Below, in pieces: positions 37,248-47,289 of a stretch of DNA of 64,000 nt (the first letter of the stretch is position 1; every line of letters starts with the position of its first letter). Source of the stretch: Sweltsa coloradensis (taxonomy: Eukaryota > Arthropoda > Insecta > Plecoptera > Chloroperlidae). The DNA lies in contig JAMZAV010000430.1 of assembly GCA_024449915.1 (NCBI GenBank), positions 1 through 64,000 on the forward strand, given 5' to 3'. Below the pieces are notes generated by a model. That model did no database searches. It was not told the DNA's origin and saw nothing but the letters and a program-made list of their open reading frames with translations. The translations under genes and the position numbers were made by a program.

Positions 37248-37848
37248 ACTAGGAAAACGCTTCCCGCCGCGTTGTTGGATGAGCGTTTTGTAAAGTTTTT
37301 AGTTTGCGTGGGACTACTTTTCCTTTGCAAGTGCTTTGTGGAATGCATTGTGTAGGTGATTGTTGTCAAGTTTCTATTGTTTTTTGTTAATTGATATTAT
37401 AAACCTAAAAAAAACTCATATTAAAACCTTTATTTCTATGGACTCTGGCTAACTTTTTAACTTTTTTTTCAAAATGTACTACATCACCATAACCTTAATG
37501 TTCATGTGAAATATGAACGTTGTAGCCCCACCCGTTTGGTCAGAATCGGCCCAAATGTCACGAAAATATCGCACTAAAAATCGAAAAAAATCGTAAAAGT
37601 GCGATATTCATGAGAAATATTTCTTCGATTGTACCCAAAAACGTGGCACGTCTAAGTTCAGAGATTTCGAAGGTCCTGTCAAATTTTCATCAAGATCGCT
37701 CATGCCGTTTGCCCGGAATCGTGCGAACAAACAGACAAAAAACAAAAGAAAACAAAACAAAAAACAAACAAACAAAAAAACATTGGAGTTAATTTTTTGA
37801 TGGGTCAGTGAAATTGAAGTTTTCGCTTCGCTCGCTACGCTCATCCAA
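37248..37848 (+). repeat. 600-bp repeat family R, copy 2 (tandem)
   Basis: A head-to-tail repeat of copy 1 with the same order of blocks, adjoining it directly at ACTAGGAAAACGC. The tandem arrangement suggests unequal crossing-over or insertion into itself. Confidence 0.75.
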
Positions 37849-37874
37849 AAAATAACAAAAATGTTGTATGCAAT

Positions 37875-38003
37875 TGGTGGAGATGCCGGGTAGAGAAAGA
37901 AATTTTTTAACTCCATAAGAATAGCATTGTTGGTGGAGGTGCCGGGTAGAGAAAGAAATTTTTTAGCTCCATAAGAATAGCATTGTTGGTGGAGGTGCCG
38001 GGT
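37875..38003 (+). repeat. 56-bp tandem repeat carrying the TGGTGGAGRTGCCGGGT motif
   Basis: Motif copies start at 37875, 37931 and 37987, exactly 56 bp apart. The unit continues AGAGAAAGAAATTTTTTA(A/G), then CTCCATAAGAATAGCATTGT. The third unit keeps only the motif. The first has GAGATGCC and the other two GAGGTGCC. Confidence 0.9.
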
Positions 38004-38403
38004 CTTTACTTTTGATTTAATATTTTTACGTTGTACTTCTGTTTAATTACTGAGGGTGGTATTATTGCTGATTTTTTTTTTATATAGCACACGTGACCGT
38101 GAATTAATTGGGTGTGTTTCAAATTATGTAGGTCAGTGTACTGTAAACAACAAATGGTGTATCAGTACTCTTACTTACTATCACAATTATTTTAATACAT
38201 ATTTAAAAAATATACTTTTTAAGCCTTTTCTTCGACAATAATTTTATTCTAATACAACCACATTTAGTGCATTCGTTTTTATTAAACGTTTTTTGTAAAC
38301 TCAAATTGAAAGTGCATCATTATAGGTAATTATCAAATCGGCTTAAAAAAGTATAACAATTACAATTATATCACAATGTATATTAATACATTCGTTTGAA
38401 CTA

Positions 38404-38460
38404 ACTAGGAAGCTTCGCAAACGCTTTTTTTAGTCGCGTTGATGGATGAGCTTTTTCATT
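38404..38460 (+). repeat. repeat family R, 5' fragment of copy 3
   Basis: ACTAGGAAGC through CGCGTTGATGGATGAGC matches the start of copies 1 and 2, then similarity stops. Confidence 0.65.
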
Positions 38461-38639
38461 ATAAAATGTTTATATTAATTTAAAATAATTAAAACATATT
38501 AACACGGCCCATACAAAGCAATCATTAGGTCTGTTGGATCTTTGATTGTTTGTAACAAGGCTGTGAGTAAGGTATAAAATCTCCTGTGAAGTTTTCATAC
38601 AAGGCTGAGAGAAAGGTCTAAAATCTATCTATATTTTCG

Positions 38640-38975
38640 TGCTATTTGGGCGGATTCTGACCAAACGGGTGGGGCTACAACGTTCATATTTCACATTTCA
38701 CATGGACATTGAGGTAAGGGTGATGTATTGACTTTTGAAAGAAAAAGTTAAAAAAGTTAGCCAGAATCTGTAGAAATAAAGGTTTTAATATTTAACACCT
38801 CAAAAAACTGAAATTAAAACCTTTATTTCTATAGATTCTGGGGAACTTTTTCAACTTTTTCTTTCAAAGGTCAATACATCACCTTTACCTTAATGTGCAT
38901 GTGAAATATGAACGTTGTAGCCCCACCCGTTTGGTCAGAATCGGTCCAAATGTCACGAAAATATCGCACTAAAAA
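38640..38975. repeat. palindrome made from two inverted copies of family R internal sequence
   Basis: CCGATTCTGACC-type sequence reads inverted at about 38650-38690 (GGATTCTGACCAAACGGGTG) and direct at about 38915-38940 (CCCGTTTGGTCAGAATCGG). The arms of roughly 150 bp meet near 38808. The outer right part continues as an R 3' end to about 39202. Confidence 0.75.
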
Positions 38976-39202
38976 TCAAAAAAAACCGTAAAAGTACGAT
39001 ATTCATGAGAAATATTTCTTCGATTGTACCCAAAAACGTAGCAAGTCTAAGTTCAGAGAAAACGAAGGTCGTGCCAAATTTTCATCAAGATCGCATATGC
39101 CGTTTGCCCGGTAAAGAGTGAACAAACAGACGGGGGAAAAAAAACGAGCTAATTTTTTTGGGGGGTCGGTGAAATTGAAATCTTCGCTTCGCTCATCCAA
39201 CA
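38815..39202 (+). repeat. repeat family R, 3' part of copy 3
   Basis: Contains GAACGTTGTAGCCCCACCCG, ATTCATGAGAAATATTTCTT and the terminal CTTCGCTTCGCTCATCC, like copies 1 and 2, but the A-rich tract is shorter. Confidence 0.7.
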
Positions 39203-39902
39203 ATAAATATTTGCTATTTAATAGAAATCAAGCTCTATTCTTACGGAGGCTTCTCCGTAGCCCTTGGGGTTCACATTACAAGTAATGAACACAAACGTAA
39301 TGTAAAAACATCGCTCAGATTTGCGAAGTTGTTTCATATGATTTAATATTGTAGAAAGATAAAAAATACAAAGGTTTGTTACTGAACACATTGTAAATTG
39401 ATTATAAATCTATTTCTCAGTAAATTTATTAAGGTTTAAGAACACCCACATGAATTACTCATAATAGTTGTAAAAAAATTCCTTATCCTAATTCACTAAA
39501 GAAAATAAATAATACAATTAACATAGAATAAGAATTATGATGCTATTAATTCTGTAGATTTTTCATATTCTTGGATGTGTATATTTTTAGTTCTCCTACG
39601 TGTATGTTTACCAAGAGAAAAACGTAAACCTAGCCTAAGGTTTTGAGAAATTTCGTTAATATAACGCCCTGTTATATGTTTAATATTATATTATGTCATT
39701 GAAACCTCCAACGAGAAAATGGTACTCTAATAATAATTACATAAACTTGCAACAATATTCATAAGCAGACCTCCGAACAATACGCGTGCAATTTCATTGT
39801 CAGCAGCAGCACGCAGCAGACATGCATTAGCTTTATCTCACTATATTCCATTCTTTTTCACTATCCGCATTATGTACCTACTTTCTATTAACATAAAAAT
39901 TA

Positions 39903-40150
39903 GATGGGCATCCGGCATAGGGAAAAATGTATAAACCCCTCTTCAAGTATCTAAATGGAAATTTATGAGTTGGGCTGGTTGCAAAGGGAATTTCAAAGGC
40001 CTTTTTAAGAGGACTCAATCCCTTGCATTCGCATTAATGAAAACCTTGGAACGACTTTTATTTAAGGTTGCCGGTAACGGGTATCAAGTTCAGGACCTCT
40101 AGAAACAAAGTCTCGCGAATCTGTCGACTCTACAAATATTAACCGGCCTT
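39903..40150 (-). mobile_element. SINE copy S1
   Basis: Shares ACTCAATCCCTTGCATTCGC followed by ATTAA (near 40012-40036), a CCTTGGAA stretch and GGTTGCCGGTA with the copy at 62.4 kb. The tRNA-like head would be at the high-coordinate end but is degenerate here. It lies immediately next to the 3' end of the BEL/Pao element. Confidence 0.65.
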
Positions 40151-40181
40151 AGTTTATGATACTTTCATTTAGTTATTATAT

Positions 40182-40241
40182 ATTATATTACTATTTAACA
40201 CACGATGTGGTCTTCACCCCACTGTAGCTCGGCAGTGAATG
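40182..40241 (-). repeat. BEL/Pao 3' LTR remnant (last about 60 bp only)
   Basis: A 45-nt block at 40197-40241, containing CACGATGTGGTCTTCACCCC, is identical to 45306-45350. Looser similarity continues down to about 40182. On the element's strand, pol sequence runs directly into this block at 40242, so the rest of the 3' LTR and the end of pol are missing. Confidence 0.75.
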
Positions 40242-40245
40242 CCCC

Positions 40246-41935
40246 CCCCGCCACAAGGGATGAGTGAGTAGCTGTTTTGGAGTTAGCCCTCTGCTGGCAC
40301 AGTCAGCTGGGTTATGATGTGTTGAAACATAATTTCATATTGACGGTTCGGTTGCCTCAAGGATCTGGACGACACGGTTAGACACGAATGGTTTCAGCTT
40401 TAATGGGGGCGTTAGAAGCCACGCCAAGACTGTGGCCGAATCGCAGAAAGCATAGGTACCGATACAATTTATCTTGATGCTGAGTATGGGCATGGAATAC
40501 TGTAACAATTTTGAGAGGAGCACGGCTCCGCACAATTCCAGACGAGGAATTGAAAGAGTTTTCAATGGCGCTACCTTTGATTTTACCATTTGCAAGCTTA
40601 CATTAGTGTTGAAATGAGAATCACATGTGTGAAGGTAGATCACTGCAGAGTCACCTTGTTCCGAGGCATCGCAGAATCCAACTAGGTTGGCTTTTACGTT
40701 CGTGGACGAAAATATGAAACGTTCGACTCTGAGTTTCGCTAGTTCGTCGAGTTGGTTTGCAAACACCATCCACTGGTCGTGAATCGCTTGAGGTAAAGGA
40801 TCGTCCCAACCGAGCCCAAGAGACCACAATTTTTGGATAATGCATTTGGCAGTGAAGACTGCTGGTGTGACCCAACCCAGTGGATCATAGATGCGTGCGA
40901 GTACGGACAAAATGGCTCGTTTGGTGTCAACCTCATTTTTCATAGAAACGTTGTATGAAAAAGCGTCCGCCTGTGCATCCCAGTGGATGTCTAGAATTTT
41001 AACAACTGAATCGTCAGGAGAAATAAATGAAAGATAATCCTACCTGTCTATCAATGGGACATCATCAAGAATTTCCGGGCAGTTGCTGCTCCATTTCCGC
41101 AGTTGGAAACCGGCTGGCTTGTGGAGATCAATAAGTTGATTTTTATAGAAGAGCGCCTCTTCAATTGAATCTGCACCTTCTTGTGTTCTTATAGCCAACC
41201 AAGGGGCAGAGAAGACTCCGTAGGTAACGGTTTTCAATTCGAAACGCTTTATGAGGGAGTCAGATGAACTCCTCCATAAAAAATGTTGGAACAGCCTGTG
41301 CTCTGGTAAAAAAAGATTTGCCGATACATCTTGCAAATGTCATTTAGCCGAGAATACAACGGGTGCATTCGGAACTTGAGAATAACATCTGTTATATCGG
41401 CTTGAAGCTATGGTCCTGTATGTAGGATATCGTTGAGCGATCTGTTGCATGAAGCTTTAGCAGATGCGTCAAATACAACACGTAGCTTAGTGCTAGAACT
41501 TGACAACTTGAGAACAGGATGATGAGGAATAACAAACTGCGACGAATTTGTAAAATAGGACACCTCTTACATGTGTCCCAGCTCTTTATACTCCCGCATG
41601 AACTGTGCATAAGTTTTCTGAAGTTCAGGTTGTCGAGTAAGACGACGTTCAAGTTGCTGGAAGCGAGAGAGTGCCCGTGGATAGGAATCGCCTAGTGTAG
41701 GTGCATCTTCTTTAAACGTCAAGGGAACCACATACCGTCCAGTGTTATCACGAAAATGACATTTAGTAAACAACTCTTCACAATAAATGTCAGCAGGGTC
41801 AACGGCTACCGTAGCCTGTGGAGGTTCTTCAACTTCCCACAACTTCCTCATGTTGAACTCAAGTGATGAATCAACTGAGGCGTGCAACTTGGTGACAATG
41901 GAAGGCGATCTCGATGGAGAGTCCATCCTACCCAT
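40246..41935 (-). pseudogene. BEL/Pao pol remnant: reverse transcriptase and RNase H region
   Basis: The minus strand encodes the start of the reverse transcriptase (REYKELGHM, then [13 protein letters not shown]), a middle part (LKTVTYGVFSAPWLA), a part with AGFQLRKWSSN, and the Pao-type segment RIYDPLGWVTP, FCDASEQG and IPRLELCGAVLLS. After a frameshift near 40335 comes NPADCASRG. It contains stop codons (after GHM, before HLQDVSA, and a TAG near 41041). The catalytic YxDD block expected between LAIR and GADSIEEA is absent, consistent with an in-frame deletion of a few tens of residues. No integrase follows: sequence stops after HPLWRGG at the LTR junction. Confidence 0.9.
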
Positions 41936-41941
41936 GATGAC

Positions 41942-42590
41942 TCAGCCGTAAATACTAAGAAGAGCTGAAGGATACCCACTAACCTTGAGACCAATGAAAA
42001 CCTCCGGATATAAGTCGGCACCAAGAAGAAAATCAATAGGACCGGGAAGATTGAATTGTGGTTCAGCCAAAATCAAATGTTTAAATAGGGCGTAGGAAGA
42101 AAGAGGAACGTGAATAACAGGCATGTTCGAGGTAATGGTAGACAGAACGATAGCATCTGTCATCAACCTAGGGTGATCCGAATCTCTAGGCTTGATTGTA
42201 TAACTGACAACTCCTGTGGTTTGTACGCATGTCTGACTTAGGTCCAGAATTTCAATGTCTAGTTAAAATTTATCTGCCAGTTAGTCCTCTCAGTAAATAT
42301 TTACAAGGCTTCTGATTGGTGGTTGCCATAGTGAAATCAAGTTATGTGTCAGTTAAATTTACTTGCCACTTTAACTGGACATTGAAATACCGGCCTTAGA
42401 CAAGCAATGTAACTTGGTGAGCGAGAAACAGACAGCCCAAGACGTTTAGCACAACTCGAGGTGATGAAAGACGACTGAGCTCCTGAATCAATAAGAACCA
42501 AAATTGTCCTTGCAGTGAACAACAGCTGTACCTAACAACACAGGGGTGGAGGCTACCTGAGTGGCGAGGGCATGGCACGATGTTGATGTC
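41942..42590 (-). pseudogene. BEL/Pao protease region, interrupted by a MITE
   Basis: The minus-strand segment upstream of reverse transcriptase contains LLGTAVVHCKDNFG, then a DSGAQSSFI-type active-site stretch (encoded near 42490-42460), and downstream PRLMTDAIVLSTITSNMP and IDFLLGADLYPEVF. This matches the aspartic-protease-like domain of Pao polyproteins. Frames shift, and the domain is split by the insertion at 42238-42398. Confidence 0.75.
42238..42398. mobile_element. 161-bp MITE nested in the BEL/Pao protease
   Basis: ATTTCAATGTCTAGTTAAA at 42249-42267 mirrors 42370-42388 with one mismatch. Outward, TTAGGTCCAGA and the reverse complement of CCGGCCTTA extend the inverted repeat to about 29 bp. 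Pao coding similarity stops at one side and resumes at the other. GAC flanks both ends, too short to prove a target duplication. Confidence 0.75.
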
Positions 42591-43115
42591 GAGGTTGATG
42601 ACCTCCCTGTGTCAGAACTTGAAGGTGATCCAACATTGGGGTCTTGTTGTGTTTGGCTACTAGAATGCAGTAGCGTGTTATGACAATAGTTGCATTGTAA
42701 ACACGACGTGTTTGAAGGACATTGCGTTGTCATGGGCGTGTTTTTTAGGCAATTGAAACATAAACGTAAATATTGCACTCGATCGTGGCGTCGACTTGGA
42801 TCAAGAGCTAAAAACTCAGGACATTTATAGATAGAATGTTGTCGCTTGCAGCACGGGCAAGACTTGGTAGTGGGTTGAACAGCCACCACGGATGAACGAC
42901 CGTGAATAACTTTATTATGAAATGAATGTGATGGCCGGCTAGATTGCGTAGGCTTCACAGAGGGAGACTTAAATAGGAAGTCTTATCAATGCTAGATAGT
43001 TCAAGGACTTTAACATGACGTTGAATAAACTTAAATTGTCATAACTGGGTTTGTCCGTCAATTGCAATTGCATGTCAAACAGCTTCCGAGTTGGTCGGTC
43101 CAAGTTGTGTAATGC
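42488..43115 (-). pseudogene. BEL/Pao gag C-terminal part with zinc knuckles
   Basis: From 42958 downward the frame encodes CPCCKRQHSIYKC and then CFNCLKNTPMTTQC and CLQCNYC, the cysteine/histidine clusters typical of Pao gag, followed by a Ser/Thr-rich spacer leading into the protease. From 43115 to 42960 the gag reading continues in other frames (NLDRPTRKLFDMQL) up to the LINE insertion. Confidence 0.8.
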
Positions 43116-44180
43116 TATGCATAATAATACAAAAATCACTAATCTGGATTATAAAGAAGTGTGTTATATTATTAATATTCAATTAATGCGAATGATGGAG
43201 TGGATCAAACTCAATAAATTAAAACTTAATTTAACAAAGACTAAATGTATGATACTGACATCATCAGGTAGTGTATTTAACAAAGTAATGAAGGATAATG
43301 ATAATGAGGAAGTGTTTTTGCATATTAATGGTGAAAAAACTAGAAATTGTCAGTGAATTTAAATATCTTGGGGTTCTTATTGATATGCACTTAAAACTAA
43401 CTAGTCATGTAAATTATATAGCTAAAAAAATTAAGAAAAAAATTGGATTTCTGTCAAGGGTTGGTTCTTTTGTCTCCCCTTGGGTTAGAACACTTATTTA
43501 CAAGACAATTAAAGCTCCTCATACAGAATTTTGTTGCACACTCCTGTGGGGTAGAAATGAGAGAGATTTGGATATATTACAAAAATTACAAAATAGAGGG
43601 ATGAGAGTGATTTTGAGATGGAATCAATATAGGAGAATATCAGATATGCTGAATGTATTAAATTTCTTAACTGTCAGACAGAGAATTGCCTTAAACGTAC
43701 TCTTATTCATATTTAAAATGATTAAAGGAAATATGCCCACTTATCTAAATTGCATGATAGAATACTCCTCTAGCAACCACAATCATAATACAAGAGGAAA
43801 TAATACTAACATTATTGTGAACAGAGTAAACAAATCAGCAACTCAAAAACATGTTTTTTATTCTGGGTACAGACTATATAATAAATTAGATTTAGTGATT
43901 AAACAGGAACAACGTTTAGCAGTTTTAAATTGGAATGTATTAAATTTGTTAAAACTCTATTTTATCTATGAGGAACAAAAAAATTGTAATATGACTTGTA
44001 TATATTTTGTAACTGTTTATATTGTATGTATTTTGAAAATTTGTTTCAATTAGTTAGGCCTATTTAAAAAAAAATGAAATTGTATTGAATTGTACTATTA
44101 CTATTGAAATTGCATGTAAAAATAGCTTTAAGCTAAATAAAAAAACAAAAAAAAAATAAAAAAATAAATAAAAAAATAGG
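43110..44180 (+). pseudogene. 5'-truncated LINE inserted antisense into BEL/Pao gag
   Basis: Plus-strand frames encode the C-terminal half of a LINE reverse transcriptase: MEWIKLNKLKLNLTKTKCMI, then, after a frameshift near 43340, EFKYLGVLIDMHLKL, AKKIKKKIGFLSRV and a long tail to 44053. There is no YADD block, so the copy begins downstream of it. An A-rich tail (AAATAAAAAAACAAAAAAAA-like, about 44139-44178) marks the 3' end. Gag coding sequence on the opposite strand flanks both sides, which proves insertion after the BEL/Pao copy. The sequence type is close to the LINE at the right edge of the window. Confidence 0.9.
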
Positions 44181-44184
44181 AATG

Positions 44185-44914
44185 TTTAGGTGACGAAAGG
44201 GCTACGATGCACCCTTGAAAAGTTTCTAGAAATGAGTTTAGTCCCGATAAAGATTCAGACGTGAGTCTTTAAACTCAAACATTTTGTCTAGATATTTAGT
44301 GGCAAGGACTCGTTTGTTGTGGTATTTATCTATTAGAGCTTGCCAAACAATTATGTAATTAGCATCTGTAATAGGCAGACTCAATACAATGCTTGTAGCC
44401 GGTCCGCTTACTAGCGTGACGAGGTATTAAAATCGCTTTATGTTCGTAAGTGACTCAATTGTCATGGATTAAGCAGCGGTTAGTATCGTAGAATAACACC
44501 CAATGTTGAAAGCTGCTATCAAACGTACGAATATTTATTTTTGGTAAACGAGGGGTGTACCTTGCATCCCTAGCTGATGTTGCAGTTTCCGTAGTCTTAA
44601 GTGACTCTGCAAATGCTTTCACCTCATAATAAATATCGTCGAATGATTCTAGGACTTTCGAGTCGATAACAGCCTCAGAATCAAGAAGTAATTGATTGTC
44701 AATTATTTCTGCGTGGATTTTATTTAGTGAATTCATCGGAAAGTTTATCGATGTGCTCAAATCTCACTTTGTAGGTTGTTACTTTGGCTACGTGTCCTGG
44801 TATTTCCTTAATTAGGTCAAAGAGCGATTATAGCTTACGAAATTCTCGTTGTTTACGTGAATCGAGACTGGCTCATTTATTTTCAAGTTTAGTTTTGAGT
44901 GCTTTCTCGGCCAT
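44185..44914 (-). pseudogene. BEL/Pao gag N-terminal part
   Basis: On the minus strand ATG at 44914-44912 begins MAEKALKTKLENK, followed by stops and a frame with KEIPGHVAKVTTYKVRFEHI, then (44700-44455) LLLDSEAVIDSKVLESFDDI and LPKINIRTFDSS, which resembles the conserved gag domain of Pao elements. Further gag (FLETFQG-like) continues to the LINE insertion. At least two nonsense codons and several shifts show it is dead. Confidence 0.8.
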
Positions 44915-45289
44915 AGTTAAAAGTGACAGGACAACTTATGTAGGATACTAAATACAATCAAAAACGATAGCCCTGGCGCTAGATCGCCTATCAGAAAAGA
45001 GTGGAATAGAATCAAGGCAAAAATTAACAAACCTAAATCAAAACGCTAGACTAACGAACCTGATCGGGCCTACGGAGGACCAGAATTATGTCTATGCAGG
45101 GTGAGATAATATTAATGTAAAAAGAATAAAATAAATTATCGCCGGAGGTTGGCGTTAGAAGTAGTAGGGTTTAGGAATGAAGGTTGTTGTTTAGGAAGGA
45201 AGCCGCACTCACCTTACAGTCACTTGTTGGGCACGGCACAGTATCAGCTCGGCAAAGTAGGTTCCGACGTCTTGACTATTCCACTATTA

Positions 45290-45778
45290 TAATATATTAC
45301 TAGTAAACACACGATGTGGTCTTCACCCCACTGTAGCTCGGCAGTGAATGGGACGCCTGCCTAGGGCGAATGATGCGAACTTGAACTAAGTCACATGATA
45401 TGAATGACGTAGTTGTAGGACTGGTTTGTACAGTTTATTTACAGTGCGGCGTAAGGATAGGAAGGGAGGGAAAATAGATTCAAATTCTAATCCTAAACAA
45501 TTACCTAACGAGACTCTCTCACGTAGTCGTTAAAATACATTACTTCTCGTTTAGATCGTTCGTTAAAACACTAGAATGGTTACACGTCTAGACAGACACG
45601 CTGAACTTTTTCGAAATTCTTCGTTCATTTCCCACTAAATACACGTCAGTCAGCATTCAATGTTACGTCCGTCTCTCAAGCAATACTTGTACTTCCTTAA
45701 CACTAAGTATTTACCACTTCACCAAATATCAATTTTTAAACGTCACTTCTGATGTATCTCCCATGTTCAAATAAACAT
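45290..45778 (-). repeat. BEL/Pao 5' LTR (boundaries approximate)
   Basis: Its inner end carries the 45-nt block shared with 40197-40241. On the element's strand the interval contains a polyadenylation-type GTAAATAAACTG and could begin near 45778 with TGTTTATTTGAACATGGGAG. The outer boundary is a guess because the 3' LTR is too short to compare. Confidence 0.5.
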
Positions 45779-45789
45779 TATTTAAAATA

Positions 45790-46960
45790 GAAACAATAAT
45801 AAAAAATAATATACGTGCAACATATTATGTATATTTCTCGAATTGGTTAGTCGGTCGGCAATCAGTCCAATAGGTTAAATTGTTTATATTTTTAACACAA
45901 TTCACAAATTAAAAAAGTCCAAAAACTTCCATCCCGGGACGGGATAGACTTTGTGATTTCTGAATTGTGTTAAATTAAATATTACCATATTAGTGATTAT
46001 GCGTGCTAGCTCCCTAAGAAGTTTTATGGCAAGATAGCGAGCAAAAACAGTAGTGTGGGAAACAAGGGACGAGCGTTTTTGATAAGTATTACATTATTCA
46101 CAGTTGGTAACATTTTTGGTGAAGAAGATGAATTGTAATAATAATCCTGTCTAATTTACTACTGTGTCAGGTTGGGTGCATGGTGTTCTTCACACCGACA
46201 TCTAGGACACTAAACTATTTTGTGCCGAGGTTGCCAGAATTAGCTTCAACTAAAAGATTGATAAGTAATACGAAATAAATACAAAATAAGTAGATTATGT
46301 GAAAAAAAACAAAAATAAAATGAACAAGAAGACCATAGTTGAGGGGGAGTCGATTAAATATTAGAGGTGAAGTATGATAATAATTTCTACGAATATTCTA
46401 AATTCAAAAACATTTATGTGAGGACTAAGTCATTAAGTTGGTCATGGTATGAAACCATTCCGCGACAGCTGAAAGCAGTTCCAATTAAAATATGAAATAA
46501 TGAAATAGCGCGACGTTAGCTCCATTAGAATATTTCCCTATAATAGCGTGTCCCGCCCCCTCATACCTACATTCCTGCCATACACCCGGTCTCCAGGCGA
46601 GTGCCAACATTTCTATGGATATAGATAAGAGCAATTCGAATAGATCAGGATGTAAGTACGGCTTGGACTGCTAATTTAGTAGGAGTTGGTAGGCAAAACG
46701 CCAGCCCTTAGTACTGAAGGGGGGATAGAGTTATGATAGGCTCGAATCAAGCTGAGGCACCCCTGTCCTTGCTAAGGGTGCACCTGATACTGGCACGTGG
46801 CCAACCCCCGCTGTATCTCGGAGGAACACTTTAATGTCAACCTCGATCATACCAGATAGTTAATGTGCACGCGCGTAAACGTTTTTGTTATAATCATTGC
46901 GCCATGCGTCTTGCTCCAAAGATACCATAAAAAGTAGTATATTAGTGCTAAAAACTAGAA
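45790..46960. other. spacer, no gene recognised
   Basis: A GC-richer stretch at 46550-46830 (with CCCGCCCCCTC and GGCACCCCTGTCCTTGC) may be an unrecognised repeat. Confidence 0.35.
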
Positions 46961-46965
46961 ATAGA

Positions 46966-47284
46966 ATTAGAACTAGAACTAGGTACTTAAAAATTATTAC
47001 CATAATAAACTTGAAATGTATTCTTCTTTGACTTTGGAAATAGGTCTTGTCTTGGTATGATTCGAAATAAAATAAATAACGCTCAAAGATATTTTGTTAT
47101 ACACATTGTGTTTTCTTATAGCCTTGATCCGAAGATCTTGGTACTAAAAAAACAACAACGCTAGAACTAGAACATTTAGGCACTAGGTAACATTTTTAAT
47201 TACTCTACTAAACTTGGAATTAATAATTAATTTAGTTTGGAAATAGATCTTGGTACGATTCGAAATATAATAAATGAAGCTCAT
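46966..47284 (+). repeat. duplicated segment of about 120 bp
   Basis: AGAACTAGAAC, an ACTAGGTA stretch, AAACTTG and TTTGGAAATAG, then GATTCGAAATA and AATAAAT, occur in the same order at 46966-47085 and 47161-47284, with moderate divergence. Confidence 0.65.
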
Positions 47285-47289
47285 TGCAG

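Noticed and set aside
36925..37293. Overlapping frames on both strands in repeat family R as a gene
   Set aside because: Frames break between tandem copies and depend on the low-complexity A/(AAAC)n tract.
37875..38003. A classical LTR-primer-binding-site junction
   Set aside because: The sequence before each motif copy does not end in CA and no flanking LTR pair is visible, so I report only the match to the tRNA 3' end.
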